A DNA stretch of 6,327 bases from Myxococcales bacterium (lineage in GTDB: Bacteria > Myxococcota > Polyangia > Fen-1088): positions 8,039 through 14,365 of the forward strand of contig PMCR01000351.1 of NCBI GenBank assembly GCA_003155465.1, read 5' to 3'. A model generated the notes under the pieces. That model had not been told where the DNA came from and searched no databases. It saw only the letters and a program-made list of their open reading frames with translations. A program made the translations under genes and the position numbers. Positions 1-6,327 of this stretch are shown here, piece after piece (positions within the stretch are counted from its first letter, which is position 1; every line of letters starts with the position of its first letter).

Positions 1-435
1 GTGCCCATCTTCCAGAGCCATGGCTTCGGCAACATCCAGTACGCCAAAGCCGCCGGGCCCGCTGCTGAGGGAGTGATCTTCCCTGCCAGCCGGCTGCTGG
101 TGGCCGATAGCCTGCCCGCCGACGACAAGCAAAAGCCCGTGCTGCTCAAGTACAGGCAGAGCTACGAGGCGCGCTACAAGGAGGATGCCAGCACCTTCGG
201 CGGCCACGCTCACGATGCCCTCTTGCTGCTCGGCAAGGCGGTGGAAAAGGCCGGAACTCTCGACAAAGAGAAAGTGCGCGCCGCCTTGGAGAACCTGCAG
301 GGCGTGGTGGGCACCGCCGGGGTCTTCAACTTCTCCGCGCGCGACCATGGCGGCCTGGGCATGGACGCCTTCGAGATGCAGACCGTGAAGAACGGCAAGT
401 TCGTCGTCTTGGGCGACACCGCCGGCAAGAAGTAG
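1..435 (+). CDS. Periplasmic substrate-binding protein of Liv/HAAT-type ABC importer (5'-truncated, C-terminal part)
   Basis: This is the C-terminal 144 residues of a periplasmic ligand-binding protein that captures substrate and delivers it to the membrane permeases encoded next door. The visible part fits the Peripla_BP_6 (leucine/aromatic-acid binding) family. It opens inside the fold with VPIFQSHGF, then has a GPAAEGVIFPA segment, an FGGHAHDALLLL helix (about residues 66-77 of the fragment) and the family's late motif FNFSARDHGGLGMDAF, ending in a basic GKK tail. Family members are usually about 380-400 residues, so roughly two thirds, including the signal peptide, lie upstream of the window. 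The GTG at base 1 is therefore an internal Val codon, not a start. The stop (TAG, 433-435) is followed by a GC-rich hairpin and then the LivH-type gene, the usual order for these operons. The ligand cannot be read from this part; the DHGGL-type ending is common among binding proteins for aromatic or other organic acids as well as amino acids, so no gene symbol is given. Confidence 0.9.
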   Translation: MPIFQSHGFGNIQYAKAAGPAAEGVIFPASRLLVADSLPADDKQKPVLLKYRQSYEARYKEDASTFGGHAHDALLLLGKAVEKAGTLDKEKVRAALENLQGVVGTAGVFNFSARDHGGLGMDAFEMQTVKNGKFVVLGDTAGKK

Positions 436-440
436 TCACA

Positions 441-456
441 GCCGGGCTGGCCCGGC
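441..456 (+). promoter_or_regulatory. GC-rich intergenic hairpin between binding-protein and permease genes
   Basis: A perfect inverted repeat, GCCGGG-CTGG-CCCGGC, forms a 6-bp stem with a 4-base loop (or 7 bp with 2 bases). It starts 5 bases after the binding-protein stop and ends 8 bases before the LivH ATG. There is no run of T after it, so it is not a canonical intrinsic terminator. Known importer operons often carry such a stem after the binding-protein gene, where it protects the upstream mRNA 3' end and lowers downstream expression, giving much more binding protein than permease. That role is inferred here. The hairpin also occupies the place where a Shine-Dalgarno site for LivH would be expected; only a weak AGG (459-461) is visible, 3 bases from the ATG. 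Confidence 0.5.
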
Positions 457-464
457 ATAGGCGC

Positions 465-1355
465 ATGAGTCTCGATCTTCTCTTTCAATACCTGGTGGCC
501 GGCATCACCTACGGCACGATCTACGCGATCGTCGCCATTGGGTTCAACATCATCTACAACACCACCGGCATCATCAACTTCGCCCAGGGCGAATTCGTTA
601 TGCTGGGCGGGATGCTTGGGGTCACGCTGCATGCGCTCTTGCCCATGCCGCTGGCCATCGCGGGCGCCGTCATCGCCACCATGCTGGTTGGGGCGTTGAT
701 TGAGATGCTGTTCATTCGCTGGTTGCGCCGGCCGTCGGTGCTGCGCCTGATCATCATCACCATCGGCCTGTCCATCGCCATTCGCGAGCTGGCGCTGTTG
801 CTGTGGGGCGAGGGCGTGCGCGCCTTGCCGTATTTCACCGGCACAGCGGTGTCGTCTCTTTCCATCGGCGACGTGCACATCTCGCCCCAGGTGCTGTGGG
901 TGCTCGGGCTGTCGGCGGTGATGGTGGCGGCTCTCAACTTCTTCTTCGCGCGCACCCTTCTCGGCCGGCAGATGCGCGCCTGCGCCTGCAACCGCGAAGC
1001 CGCGCAGCTGTGCGGGATCAGCGCCAAGAACATGGTGACACTGTCCTTTGTGCTGAGCGCGGGTATCGGCGCATTGGCTGGATGTGCGATCTCGCCCATC
1101 ACCTACGTCCAGTACGACAGCGGCACCAGCCTGGCCATCAAGGGGTTCACTGTGGCCATCCTGGGCGGTCTGGGCAACAGCATGGCCGCCATCGCCGCGG
1201 GCCTCTTGCTCGGGATCCTAGAGTCGTTCTCCATCTGGGTCATGCCCGCCGCATACAAAGATGTCATCGCCATAAGCATTCTCCTGCTGATTCTTTTCGT
1301 GCGGCCGTCAGGGCTATTCGGCAACGCCGAGGCCGCGCGGCTCAAGGATTATTGA
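465..1355 (+). CDS. livH: LivH-type branched-chain amino acid/organic acid ABC importer permease
   Basis: Inner-membrane permease, 296 residues, the normal size for LivH. With the LivM-type protein it forms the transmembrane channel that receives substrate from the periplasmic binding protein. Diagnostic segments are the first membrane helix VAGITYGTIYAIVAIGF (residues 11-27), GIINFAQGEFVMLGG (35-49), the cytoplasmic coupling loop GRQMRACACNREAAQLCGI (167-185) that contacts the ATPases, LGGLGNSMAA (233-242), and the closing FVRPSGLFG (278-286). About eight hydrophobic segments are visible. The ATG at 465 puts the first helix at the family's usual distance from the N terminus, although the ribosome site is weak. 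The stop overlaps the LivM start by one base (TGATG). Cys173, Cys175 and Cys183 cluster in the coupling loop, which is uncommon. The symbol denotes family membership; transport of leucine, isoleucine or valine is not implied. Confidence 0.93.
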   Translation: MSLDLLFQYLVAGITYGTIYAIVAIGFNIIYNTTGIINFAQGEFVMLGGMLGVTLHALLPMPLAIAGAVIATMLVGALIEMLFIRWLRRPSVLRLIIITIGLSIAIRELALLLWGEGVRALPYFTGTAVSSLSIGDVHISPQVLWVLGLSAVMVAALNFFFARTLLGRQMRACACNREAAQLCGISAKNMVTLSFVLSAGIGALAGCAISPITYVQYDSGTSLAIKGFTVAILGGLGNSMAAIAAGLLLGILESFSIWVMPAAYKDVIAISILLLILFVRPSGLFGNAEAARLKDY

Positions 1356-2431
1356 TGGCAAGCCGACGCAACCTGCCCATTGTCGCGATGGCCCTGGTGG
1401 TGATTGCGGTGCATTTGCTAGCCGCAGCAGCGGGCAAGCCGCAGTATCTCACCCAGCTCACCATGGCCGGGTACTACTCGCTGGTCATCGTGGGGCTCAC
1501 CTTGTTGATGGGCTACACCGGTCAGATCTCGATGGGCCACGCCGGATTTTTCGCGATCGGCGGCTACACCTCGGGACTTTTGACCACGTACAACCTTTAT
1601 TCCCAAAACGGCGAGATGCCGGTCTCTATGCTGCGGTCGACCGGGCTCCTCGTCGCGGGCAAGGATCTGTACGGAGCCGACCTCTTGGTGGTGCGCCCCT
1701 GGGCAGCCTGCGTGGTCGCGCTGTTGGTGACTCTGGGCATCGCCTACCTGGTGGGCAAGCCGGTCCTGAAACTGCGGGGGCACTATCTGGCCATGGCGAC
1801 CCTGGGCTTTGGCACCATCGTGTACAAGGTGGTGCTGGGCAGCAGCGTGCTGGGTGCGGCTGACGGGATCTCGGACATTCCCGCATTTCCCCTGTTCGCT
1901 GGCCTGGCGGTGTCCGGAAAATCCGTGCTGCGCACGCAGAACTACTATCTGGCTTGGGCCCTGGTGCTGGTGGCGATGCTGTTGCTGACCAATCTCATCC
2001 ATTCGCGGGTGGGCCGTGCCCTGCGCGCGATTCACGGCGCCGAGGATGCTGCCGACGCCATGGGCGTGGACACGAGCCGCTACAAGTTGAACATGTTCGT
2101 GCTGAGCGCCGTGCTGGCGGCATTGGGGGGCGTGTTTCTCACCCACTACAACGGCGGCATTGGCCCATCCGAAGCCTCGATCATGAAGTCGGTGCGCTAT
2201 GTGGCCATCGTCGCCGTCGGCGGCATGGCCAACCTGTGGGGCGCCCTGATCATGGGCGTGTTGCTCAATTTTCTCTCTCTGCGCGGTTCCTTCGGCTCCT
2301 ACGACGACGCGGTTTTCGGCCTGATTCTGCTGGCCATCATGCTCTTCGCGCCCGATGGGCTGTTGCGCGCGGAGCTTGTGCGGCGTTTGCCGGGCCTGCG
2401 CCGCGGGTTCGGGCAAAAGGGGGCGCCATGA
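1355..2431 (+). CDS. livM: LivM-type branched-chain amino acid/organic acid ABC importer permease
   Basis: Second inner-membrane permease, 358 residues, partner of the LivH-type protein. The ATG at 1355 is chosen because it has an AAGGA site at 1344-1348 with 6-base spacing, overlaps the LivH stop by one base, and gives a typical N terminus; the frame is open far upstream but only as a shadow of livH. The family signature LTLLMGYTGQISMGHAGFF runs from residue 48 to 66. The coupling loop is GRALRAIHGAEDAADAMGVD (220-239), followed by NMFVLSAVLAALGGVF (246-261), then AVGGMANLWGALIMGVLL (287-304) and the closing FAPDGLL (331-337). Between the signature helix and the next helix, residues about 79-115 form an extended polar/hydrophobic loop that appears longer than in typical LivM. 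The C terminus is basic (LVRRLPGLRRGFGQK). The stop overlaps the LivG start (ATGA). Substrate specificity cannot be read from the permease. Confidence 0.93.
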   Translation: MASRRNLPIVAMALVVIAVHLLAAAAGKPQYLTQLTMAGYYSLVIVGLTLLMGYTGQISMGHAGFFAIGGYTSGLLTTYNLYSQNGEMPVSMLRSTGLLVAGKDLYGADLLVVRPWAACVVALLVTLGIAYLVGKPVLKLRGHYLAMATLGFGTIVYKVVLGSSVLGAADGISDIPAFPLFAGLAVSGKSVLRTQNYYLAWALVLVAMLLLTNLIHSRVGRALRAIHGAEDAADAMGVDTSRYKLNMFVLSAVLAALGGVFLTHYNGGIGPSEASIMKSVRYVAIVAVGGMANLWGALIMGVLLNFLSLRGSFGSYDDAVFGLILLAIMLFAPDGLLRAELVRRLPGLRRGFGQKGAP

Positions 2432-3184
2432 GCCTGCTAGAGGTCAAGGATCTGTGCAAGCGCTTCGGTGGCTTGCAGGCTGTGGGCAACGTCAGTTTCG
2501 CGGTTGCTCCCGGCAGCATCAAGGCGCTCATCGGTCCCAACGGCGCCGGCAAGACAACCCTGTTCAACCTGATTTTCGGCATCCTGCCGCCCGATTCGGG
2601 CCAGGTGTGGTTTGACGGCGCGCAGACGGATGGCTGGAAGCCGCATCAGGTGGCGGCCGCGGGCATGGCGCGCACCTTCCAGCATATCCGCCTGTTTCCC
2701 AAGATGAGCGCCTGGGAGAACATCGCAGTCGGCCGGCACGTGCACAGCCGGGCCGGTTTCCTGTCGAGCATGCTCGGCCTGCCCTGGACGCGACGCGAGC
2801 AACGGGCCGTGCGCGACAAAGCCCTGGAGATCATGGGCTTCTTGGGCGTGGAAGATCGGGCCGATGTGGAGGCCACCAGCCTGGCCTATGGCCAGCAACG
2901 CATCATCGAGTTGGGCCGGGCGCTTGCTTGCGAGCCCAAGCTGCTGCTGCTCGACGAGCCGGCCGCCGGGCTCAACATGCGCGAGACCAGCGAGATGGCC
3001 AAATTGATCGCGCGCATCCGCGACACTGGGATCACCGTGTTGCTGGTCGAGCACGATATGACCCTGGTGATGAACATCTCGGACGAAGTCTTGGTGTTGA
3101 GCTACGGCGAAAAGATCGCCGATGACAAGCCGCTCGCTATCCAGAAACACCCCGAGGTGATCAAGGTCTACCTGGGAGAGGACG

Positions 3185-3192
<8 letters not shown>
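2428..3192 (+). CDS. livG: LivG-type ABC importer ATP-binding protein
   Basis: Cytoplasmic ATPase of 254 residues that powers the importer as a heterodimer with the LivF-type subunit. Walker A is GPNGAGKT (36-43), the Q-loop is ARTFQHIRLF (81-90, Gln85), the ABC signature is the LivG-typical LAYGQQ (152-157), Walker B with catalytic Glu is LLLLDEP (172-178, Glu177), the D-loop is AAGLN (179-183), and the H-loop His is in VEHDM (His209). All catalytic elements are intact. The insertion between Q-loop and signature (about residues 103-150) and the C-terminal HPEVIKVYLGEDD are family hallmarks. The ATG at 2428 has a strong purine-rich site (AAAAGGGGG, 2415-2423) and overlaps the LivM stop by four bases; the same frame extends upstream only as a shadow of livM. 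The 3' end overlaps livF by eight bases. Confidence 0.95.
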
Positions 3193-3937
<745 letters not shown>

Positions 3938-3939
3938 CC

Positions 3940-5217
3940 ATGGTCTGGGAGCCTGAAAAGGAATGCATGCATAGAGACGAGCTGCGCCAGTTGCAGCTTG
4001 AGCAGCTACAGGCGGTCTTGGCGCGGGTCTACATGCACGTGCCGTTCTATCGAAAGCAGTTCGACGCCCGCAAGGTCGACCCGGACGATTTTCGCACCTT
4101 GGACGATCTGCGCCGCTTGCCATTCACCAGCAAGGCCGACCTGCAGGAAAACTATCCCTATGGCCTGTTCGCCGTGCCCCTGCGCGACGTCGTGCGCATC
4201 CACGCCTCGGCGTGCATGTCCACCGTGGTGGGGTACACGCGCAATGACATCAAGACTTGGTCGGCTCTGGTCGCGCGCGTGCTTTGCGCTGGGGGCGTGA
4301 GCAAGGACGATGTGGTGCAGATCGCCTACGGCTACGACCTGTCGACCGGCGGCTTCGGCATCCACTACGGCGCCGAACGCATTGGGGCCTCGGTCATCCC
4401 CACATCGACGGGCAACACCGCCCGCCAGATCAAGATCATGCGCGATTTCAAGACCACCGCGCTGGTGGCTACGCCCAGCTATGCCTTGCTGATTGCGGAC
4501 ACGATCCACACGCAAGGCATCACTCCCGGCGTGTTGTCGCTGAAGTATGGGCTTTTCGGCGGCGAGCCTTGGTCCGAAACCATGCGGCAGGAAATTCAGG
4601 ACAAGCTGCACATCGTGGCCACCGACAACTACGGCGTATCCGAGGTGATGGGGCCGGGAGTGGCCAGCGAGTGCATGGAGCGCAAGGGACTGCATATCAA
4701 CGAGGACCATTTCCTGGTCGAGGTGGTCGACCCGCAGACGCTCGATCCTTTGCCGGTCGGCGAGACCGGCGAGCTGGTCATCACCACCTTGACCAAGGAG
4801 GCATTCCCGGTCATCCGCTTCCGCACGCGCGACCTGACCAGCCTGCTCGACGAACCATGCCCCTGCGGCCGCAAGACCGTGCGCATGGCACGGGTAGCCG
4901 GCCGCAGCGACGATGTGCTGATCATTCGCGGGACCAAGGTGTCCCCGTCGCAGATCGCGGCCGTGCTGGGCGAAATCGAGGGTCAGGTGCCGCCGCACCA
5001 GTTGGTGGTGGAACGACCGGGCGCCATGGACGAGGCGACTGTGCTGCTCGCACCGAGCGAATCGGGCGCCTTTGACGAGCTTCGCAAACAGCACGAGCGC
5101 CTGGCCGCCATCGCGCATCGCCTGTCGTCCGAGCTAGGCCTGTCGATCAACGTGAAGCTGGTGGAACGCAAGTCAGTCGAATCCGGCCCGCGCGTGCTGG
5201 ACAAACGAAAGGCCTGA
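3940..5217 (+). CDS. PaaK-like phenylacetate-CoA ligase family protein lacking the ATP-phosphate-binding loop
   Basis: This is a homologue of phenylacetate-CoA ligase (PaaK), which makes an acyl-adenylate and then a CoA thioester of aromatic acids in the cytoplasm. It has 425 residues from ATG 3940 (427 from ATG 3934); PaaK proteins are usually about 430-440. In order: N-terminal LQLEQLQAVLARVYMHVPFYRK (about 17-38), with RLPFTSKADLQ after it; YGYDLSTGGFGIHYGAERIG (130-149); DNYGVSEVMGPG (229-240, motif A5); TLTKEAFPVIRFRTRDLT (283-300, motif A7 with Asp298); GRSDD and IIRG (321-331, A8 hinge). Probable zinc ligands are Cys245, His252, Cys307 and Cys309. Two catalytic elements are missing. 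After RIHAS (86-90), where PaaK has a SSGTTGKP-type loop, there is only Ala-Cys-Met-Ser (91-94) before TVVGYT. Near the end, ESGPRVLDKR replaces the usual GKAKRVIDKR-type ending, with Ser415 at the place of the adenylation lysine. Pocket segment YGYG-L-F-TGG has become YGYDLSTGG. Membership of the family is clear; ordinary ligase activity is doubtful. Co-operonic position suggests a role tied to the imported substrate. Confidence 0.88.
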   Translation: MVWEPEKECMHRDELRQLQLEQLQAVLARVYMHVPFYRKQFDARKVDPDDFRTLDDLRRLPFTSKADLQENYPYGLFAVPLRDVVRIHASACMSTVVGYTRNDIKTWSALVARVLCAGGVSKDDVVQIAYGYDLSTGGFGIHYGAERIGASVIPTSTGNTARQIKIMRDFKTTALVATPSYALLIADTIHTQGITPGVLSLKYGLFGGEPWSETMRQEIQDKLHIVATDNYGVSEVMGPGVASECMERKGLHINEDHFLVEVVDPQTLDPLPVGETGELVITTLTKEAFPVIRFRTRDLTSLLDEPCPCGRKTVRMARVAGRSDDVLIIRGTKVSPSQIAAVLGEIEGQVPPHQLVVERPGAMDEATVLLAPSESGAFDELRKQHERLAAIAHRLSSELGLSINVKLVERKSVESGPRVLDKRKA

Positions 5218-5255
5218 ACCCGTGCGCGAAGGCCGGCGGATTCAGGCCTTTTCGT
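5205..5255. terminator. Bidirectional intrinsic terminator between convergent genes
   Basis: The left arm (5208-5218, AAAGGCCTGAA) and right arm (5241-5251, TTCAGGCCTTT) pair over 11 bases. After one bulged T (5252), three more pairs form (5205-5207 with 5253-5255). The loop is 22 bases (5219-5240) and GC-rich. On the plus strand the stem runs into TTTT (5249-5252); read on the minus strand it is followed by TTTCGTTT. The stem includes the stop codon of the PaaK-like gene (5215-5217) and lies just past the stop of the minus-strand gene (5270-5272), so it can serve both. The short T-runs make the strength uncertain. Confidence 0.7.
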
Positions 5256-5269
5256 CCGAGATGACGGCG

Positions 5270-6217
5270 CTACTTCTTGTCGTCGAACATCTTGGCGACG
5301 TAGGTCACAACCACGAAGAGGTTGTGGGCGACGTCCGTGACGTCGCCTGAGTCGATCGCGTTGAGGCCGACCTCGAGCATGTACATGGGGGCGACGGTCA
5401 GGGCGGGCGTGACCTTGAAGTCGATACCCACGTACGTGCGGTTGTAGCGAAGACCGCTCTTCCAGTAGCCGGAGGGGATGTATCCAGTCTTGGTAGTCGT
5501 CCCGTCGGCATTTGCCTTGAAGAGCTTGCTGGTGTCGCTGTCCTCGATGATTCCGAAGAACAGCTCGTCAGCCAGCAAGACTCCCAGCCGGTCGGTGAGC
5601 GCGTAGCGGCCTTGGATCAGTTCGCGCAGCACGGTGCCCCATCCCCAGCGCTGGTCTGCGACGCTCATCTTGAAGGTCGGGTCGGTCGGACTGACAAAGT
5701 CGGCGTTGTAGACGTCGGCGTAGAAGGTGTTGTGGAGGATCACGCGGTCGTAGATCGACCAGCGCCCGATGCGATACTCGGCGGCCGGGATGATCTCCAG
5801 GTTGTGCGAGAAGGCGTACGTGGACTGGCAGTTTGAGGCCGTAGCCGAGGTTTGGAGGTTGCACTTGAGGTTCCCCGATCCTGGCGGCTGTTCCGTTCGG
5901 CGTCCGCGCGAGGGGTAGCCCATGTAGTAGTACCAGAGGGATCCCTTGAGGGTCAGGTTGCCCAGCTTGTAGGTGAAGTTGGGGCCCAGGAACAACTCGA
6001 GGAAGTGAACACCCGTCGTGTCCTCACGCGAGCGCGCGAACTCGGTGCGGAAGCCTGGCATGATGGTGAGGCTCCACTGAGGCGTGAACGCCAGTGTGAG
6101 ATTCTGGTCGTACCAGATTCGGGCCTCCTGCTTGGTTGGCAGGTCAGCCGCCAGCGCGACTCCGCTCAGCGCGACCAAGGAGAAAATGCTGATAGCAACT
6201 ACTAGCAACCGTTTCAT
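5270..6217 (-). CDS. Predicted outer-membrane or exported beta-rich protein (hypothetical)
   Basis: A 315-residue protein with a clear signal peptide: MKRLL basic start, hydrophobic core, and an ALA-A cleavage site after about residue 23. The mature part alternates polar and hydrophobic or aromatic residues in many short stretches, such as QNLTLAFTPQWSLTIMPGFR (38-57), NFTYKLGNLTLKGSLWYYY (80-98), YRIGRWSIYDRVILHNTFY (148-166), RYALTDRLGVLLADELFFG (204-222) and RTYVGIDFKVTPALTVAPMY (260-279). This looks like an outer-membrane beta-barrel. The pattern of aromatic strands and turns recalls DUF2490-type proteins, but I do not recognise the family with confidence. Cys119 and Cys130, the only cysteines, lie in a polar segment (about 103-135) likely to be an exposed loop and could form a disulfide. 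It does not end in the terminal aromatic residue typical of many barrel proteins (it ends MFDDKK). The ATG at 6215-6217 has a good ribosome site. The gene faces the transporter operon convergently and shows no functional link to it; a porin for the same substrate is possible but unsupported. Confidence 0.75.
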   Translation of the reverse strand: MKRLLVVAISIFSLVALSGVALAADLPTKQEARIWYDQNLTLAFTPQWSLTIMPGFRTEFARSREDTTGVHFLELFLGPNFTYKLGNLTLKGSLWYYYMGYPSRGRRTEQPPGSGNLKCNLQTSATASNCQSTYAFSHNLEIIPAAEYRIGRWSIYDRVILHNTFYADVYNADFVSPTDPTFKMSVADQRWGWGTVLRELIQGRYALTDRLGVLLADELFFGIIEDSDTSKLFKANADGTTTKTGYIPSGYWKSGLRYNRTYVGIDFKVTPALTVAPMYMLEVGLNAIDSGDVTDVAHNLFVVVTYVAKMFDDKK

Positions 6218-6222
6218 GTGCG

Positions 6223-6229
6223 CTCCCTT
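6223..6229 (-). promoter_or_regulatory. Ribosome binding site of the minus-strand exported-protein gene
   Basis: On the minus strand this reads AAGGGAG, five bases before the ATG at 6217. Together with the well formed signal peptide it fixes the start of the gene. Confidence 0.7.
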
Positions 6230-6327
6230 GTAAAATGCCGCGGTACAAGACGTTTCTTGATATCACGAGCGGCGAGAAAGCGGAAGCTAGAGCGCCGAAC
6301 GGTTTACCTCCCGTCGTGAAATCGCGC
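6230..6327 (-). other. Upstream leader region of the minus-strand gene; no gene seen
   Basis: About 100 bases between the ribosome site and the window edge hold no convincing coding frame. Two small symmetrical elements are visible: a CAAGA-CGTT-TCTTG hairpin (6246-6259) and an overlapping TGATATCA palindrome (6258-6265). I could not find a convincing -35/-10 pair, so the promoter is probably here or just beyond the edge but cannot be placed. Confidence 0.35.

Noticed and set aside
1..3. GTG at base 1 as a start codon
   Set aside because: The residues that follow are internal to the binding-protein fold and no signal peptide is present; the gene is cut by the window edge.
1418..2416. Long minus-strand open frame opposite the LivM gene
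   Set aside because: Its translation is Gln/His/Arg-rich and low in hydrophobic structure, typical of the antisense shadow of a GC-rich gene; LivM is unambiguous on the other strand.
4402..4425. TSTGNT segment in the PaaK-like protein as a relocated phosphate loop
   Set aside because: It aligns with the ordinary SGGNT segment of PaaK proteins, well after the phosphate-loop position, so there is no reason to think it replaces the missing loop.
4006..5118. 370-codon minus-strand open frame opposite the PaaK-like gene
   Set aside because: Same His/Gln/Arg/Ala-rich shadow composition, no recognisable domain, and it lies wholly within a well supported gene.

Overview
The window holds the 3' part of an operon for a branched-chain-amino-acid-type (Liv/HAAT) ABC importer, followed by a PaaK-like acyl-CoA ligase homologue. 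A convergent gene for a predicted outer-membrane or exported protein follows on the minus strand. High GC, Shine-Dalgarno starts, a periplasmic binding protein and a likely beta-barrel protein point to a Gram-negative proteobacterium. The Liv and PaaK proteins look most like Betaproteobacteria, but that placement is a guess from sequence character.

Layout, left to right: the C-terminal 144 residues of a family-6 periplasmic substrate-binding protein (1-435, cut by the window edge); a short gap with a GC-rich hairpin (441-456); LivH-type permease (465-1355); LivM-type permease (1355-2431); LivG-type ATPase (2428-3192); LivF-type ATPase (3185-3937); PaaK-like ligase homologue (3940-5217). LivH/M, LivM/G and LivG/F overlap by 1, 4 and 8 bases, and the ligase start lies within a few bases of the LivF stop. 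All six genes are therefore very likely one co-transcribed, translationally coupled unit. A hairpin at 5205-5255 overlaps the ligase stop codon and can end transcription from both directions. The minus-strand gene (5270-6217) has a clear signal peptide and beta-rich sequence, with its own leader at 6218-6327.

Taken at face value, the operon would import an organic acid (often an aromatic acid when Liv-type importers sit beside PaaK-type ligases) and activate it to a CoA thioester. The ligase homologue is unusual. Where PaaK enzymes have the ATP-phosphate-binding Ser/Gly/Thr-rich loop (SSGTTGKP type), it has only Ala-Cys-Met-Ser, three residues shorter, between well conserved flanks. The C-terminal Gly-Lys-Ala segment carrying the adenylation lysine is also replaced. 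The adenylate-core motifs, hinge and probable zinc ligands remain. This suggests a non-adenylating or repurposed PaaK-fold protein kept in frame in a transporter operon, and it is the main item worth following up here.
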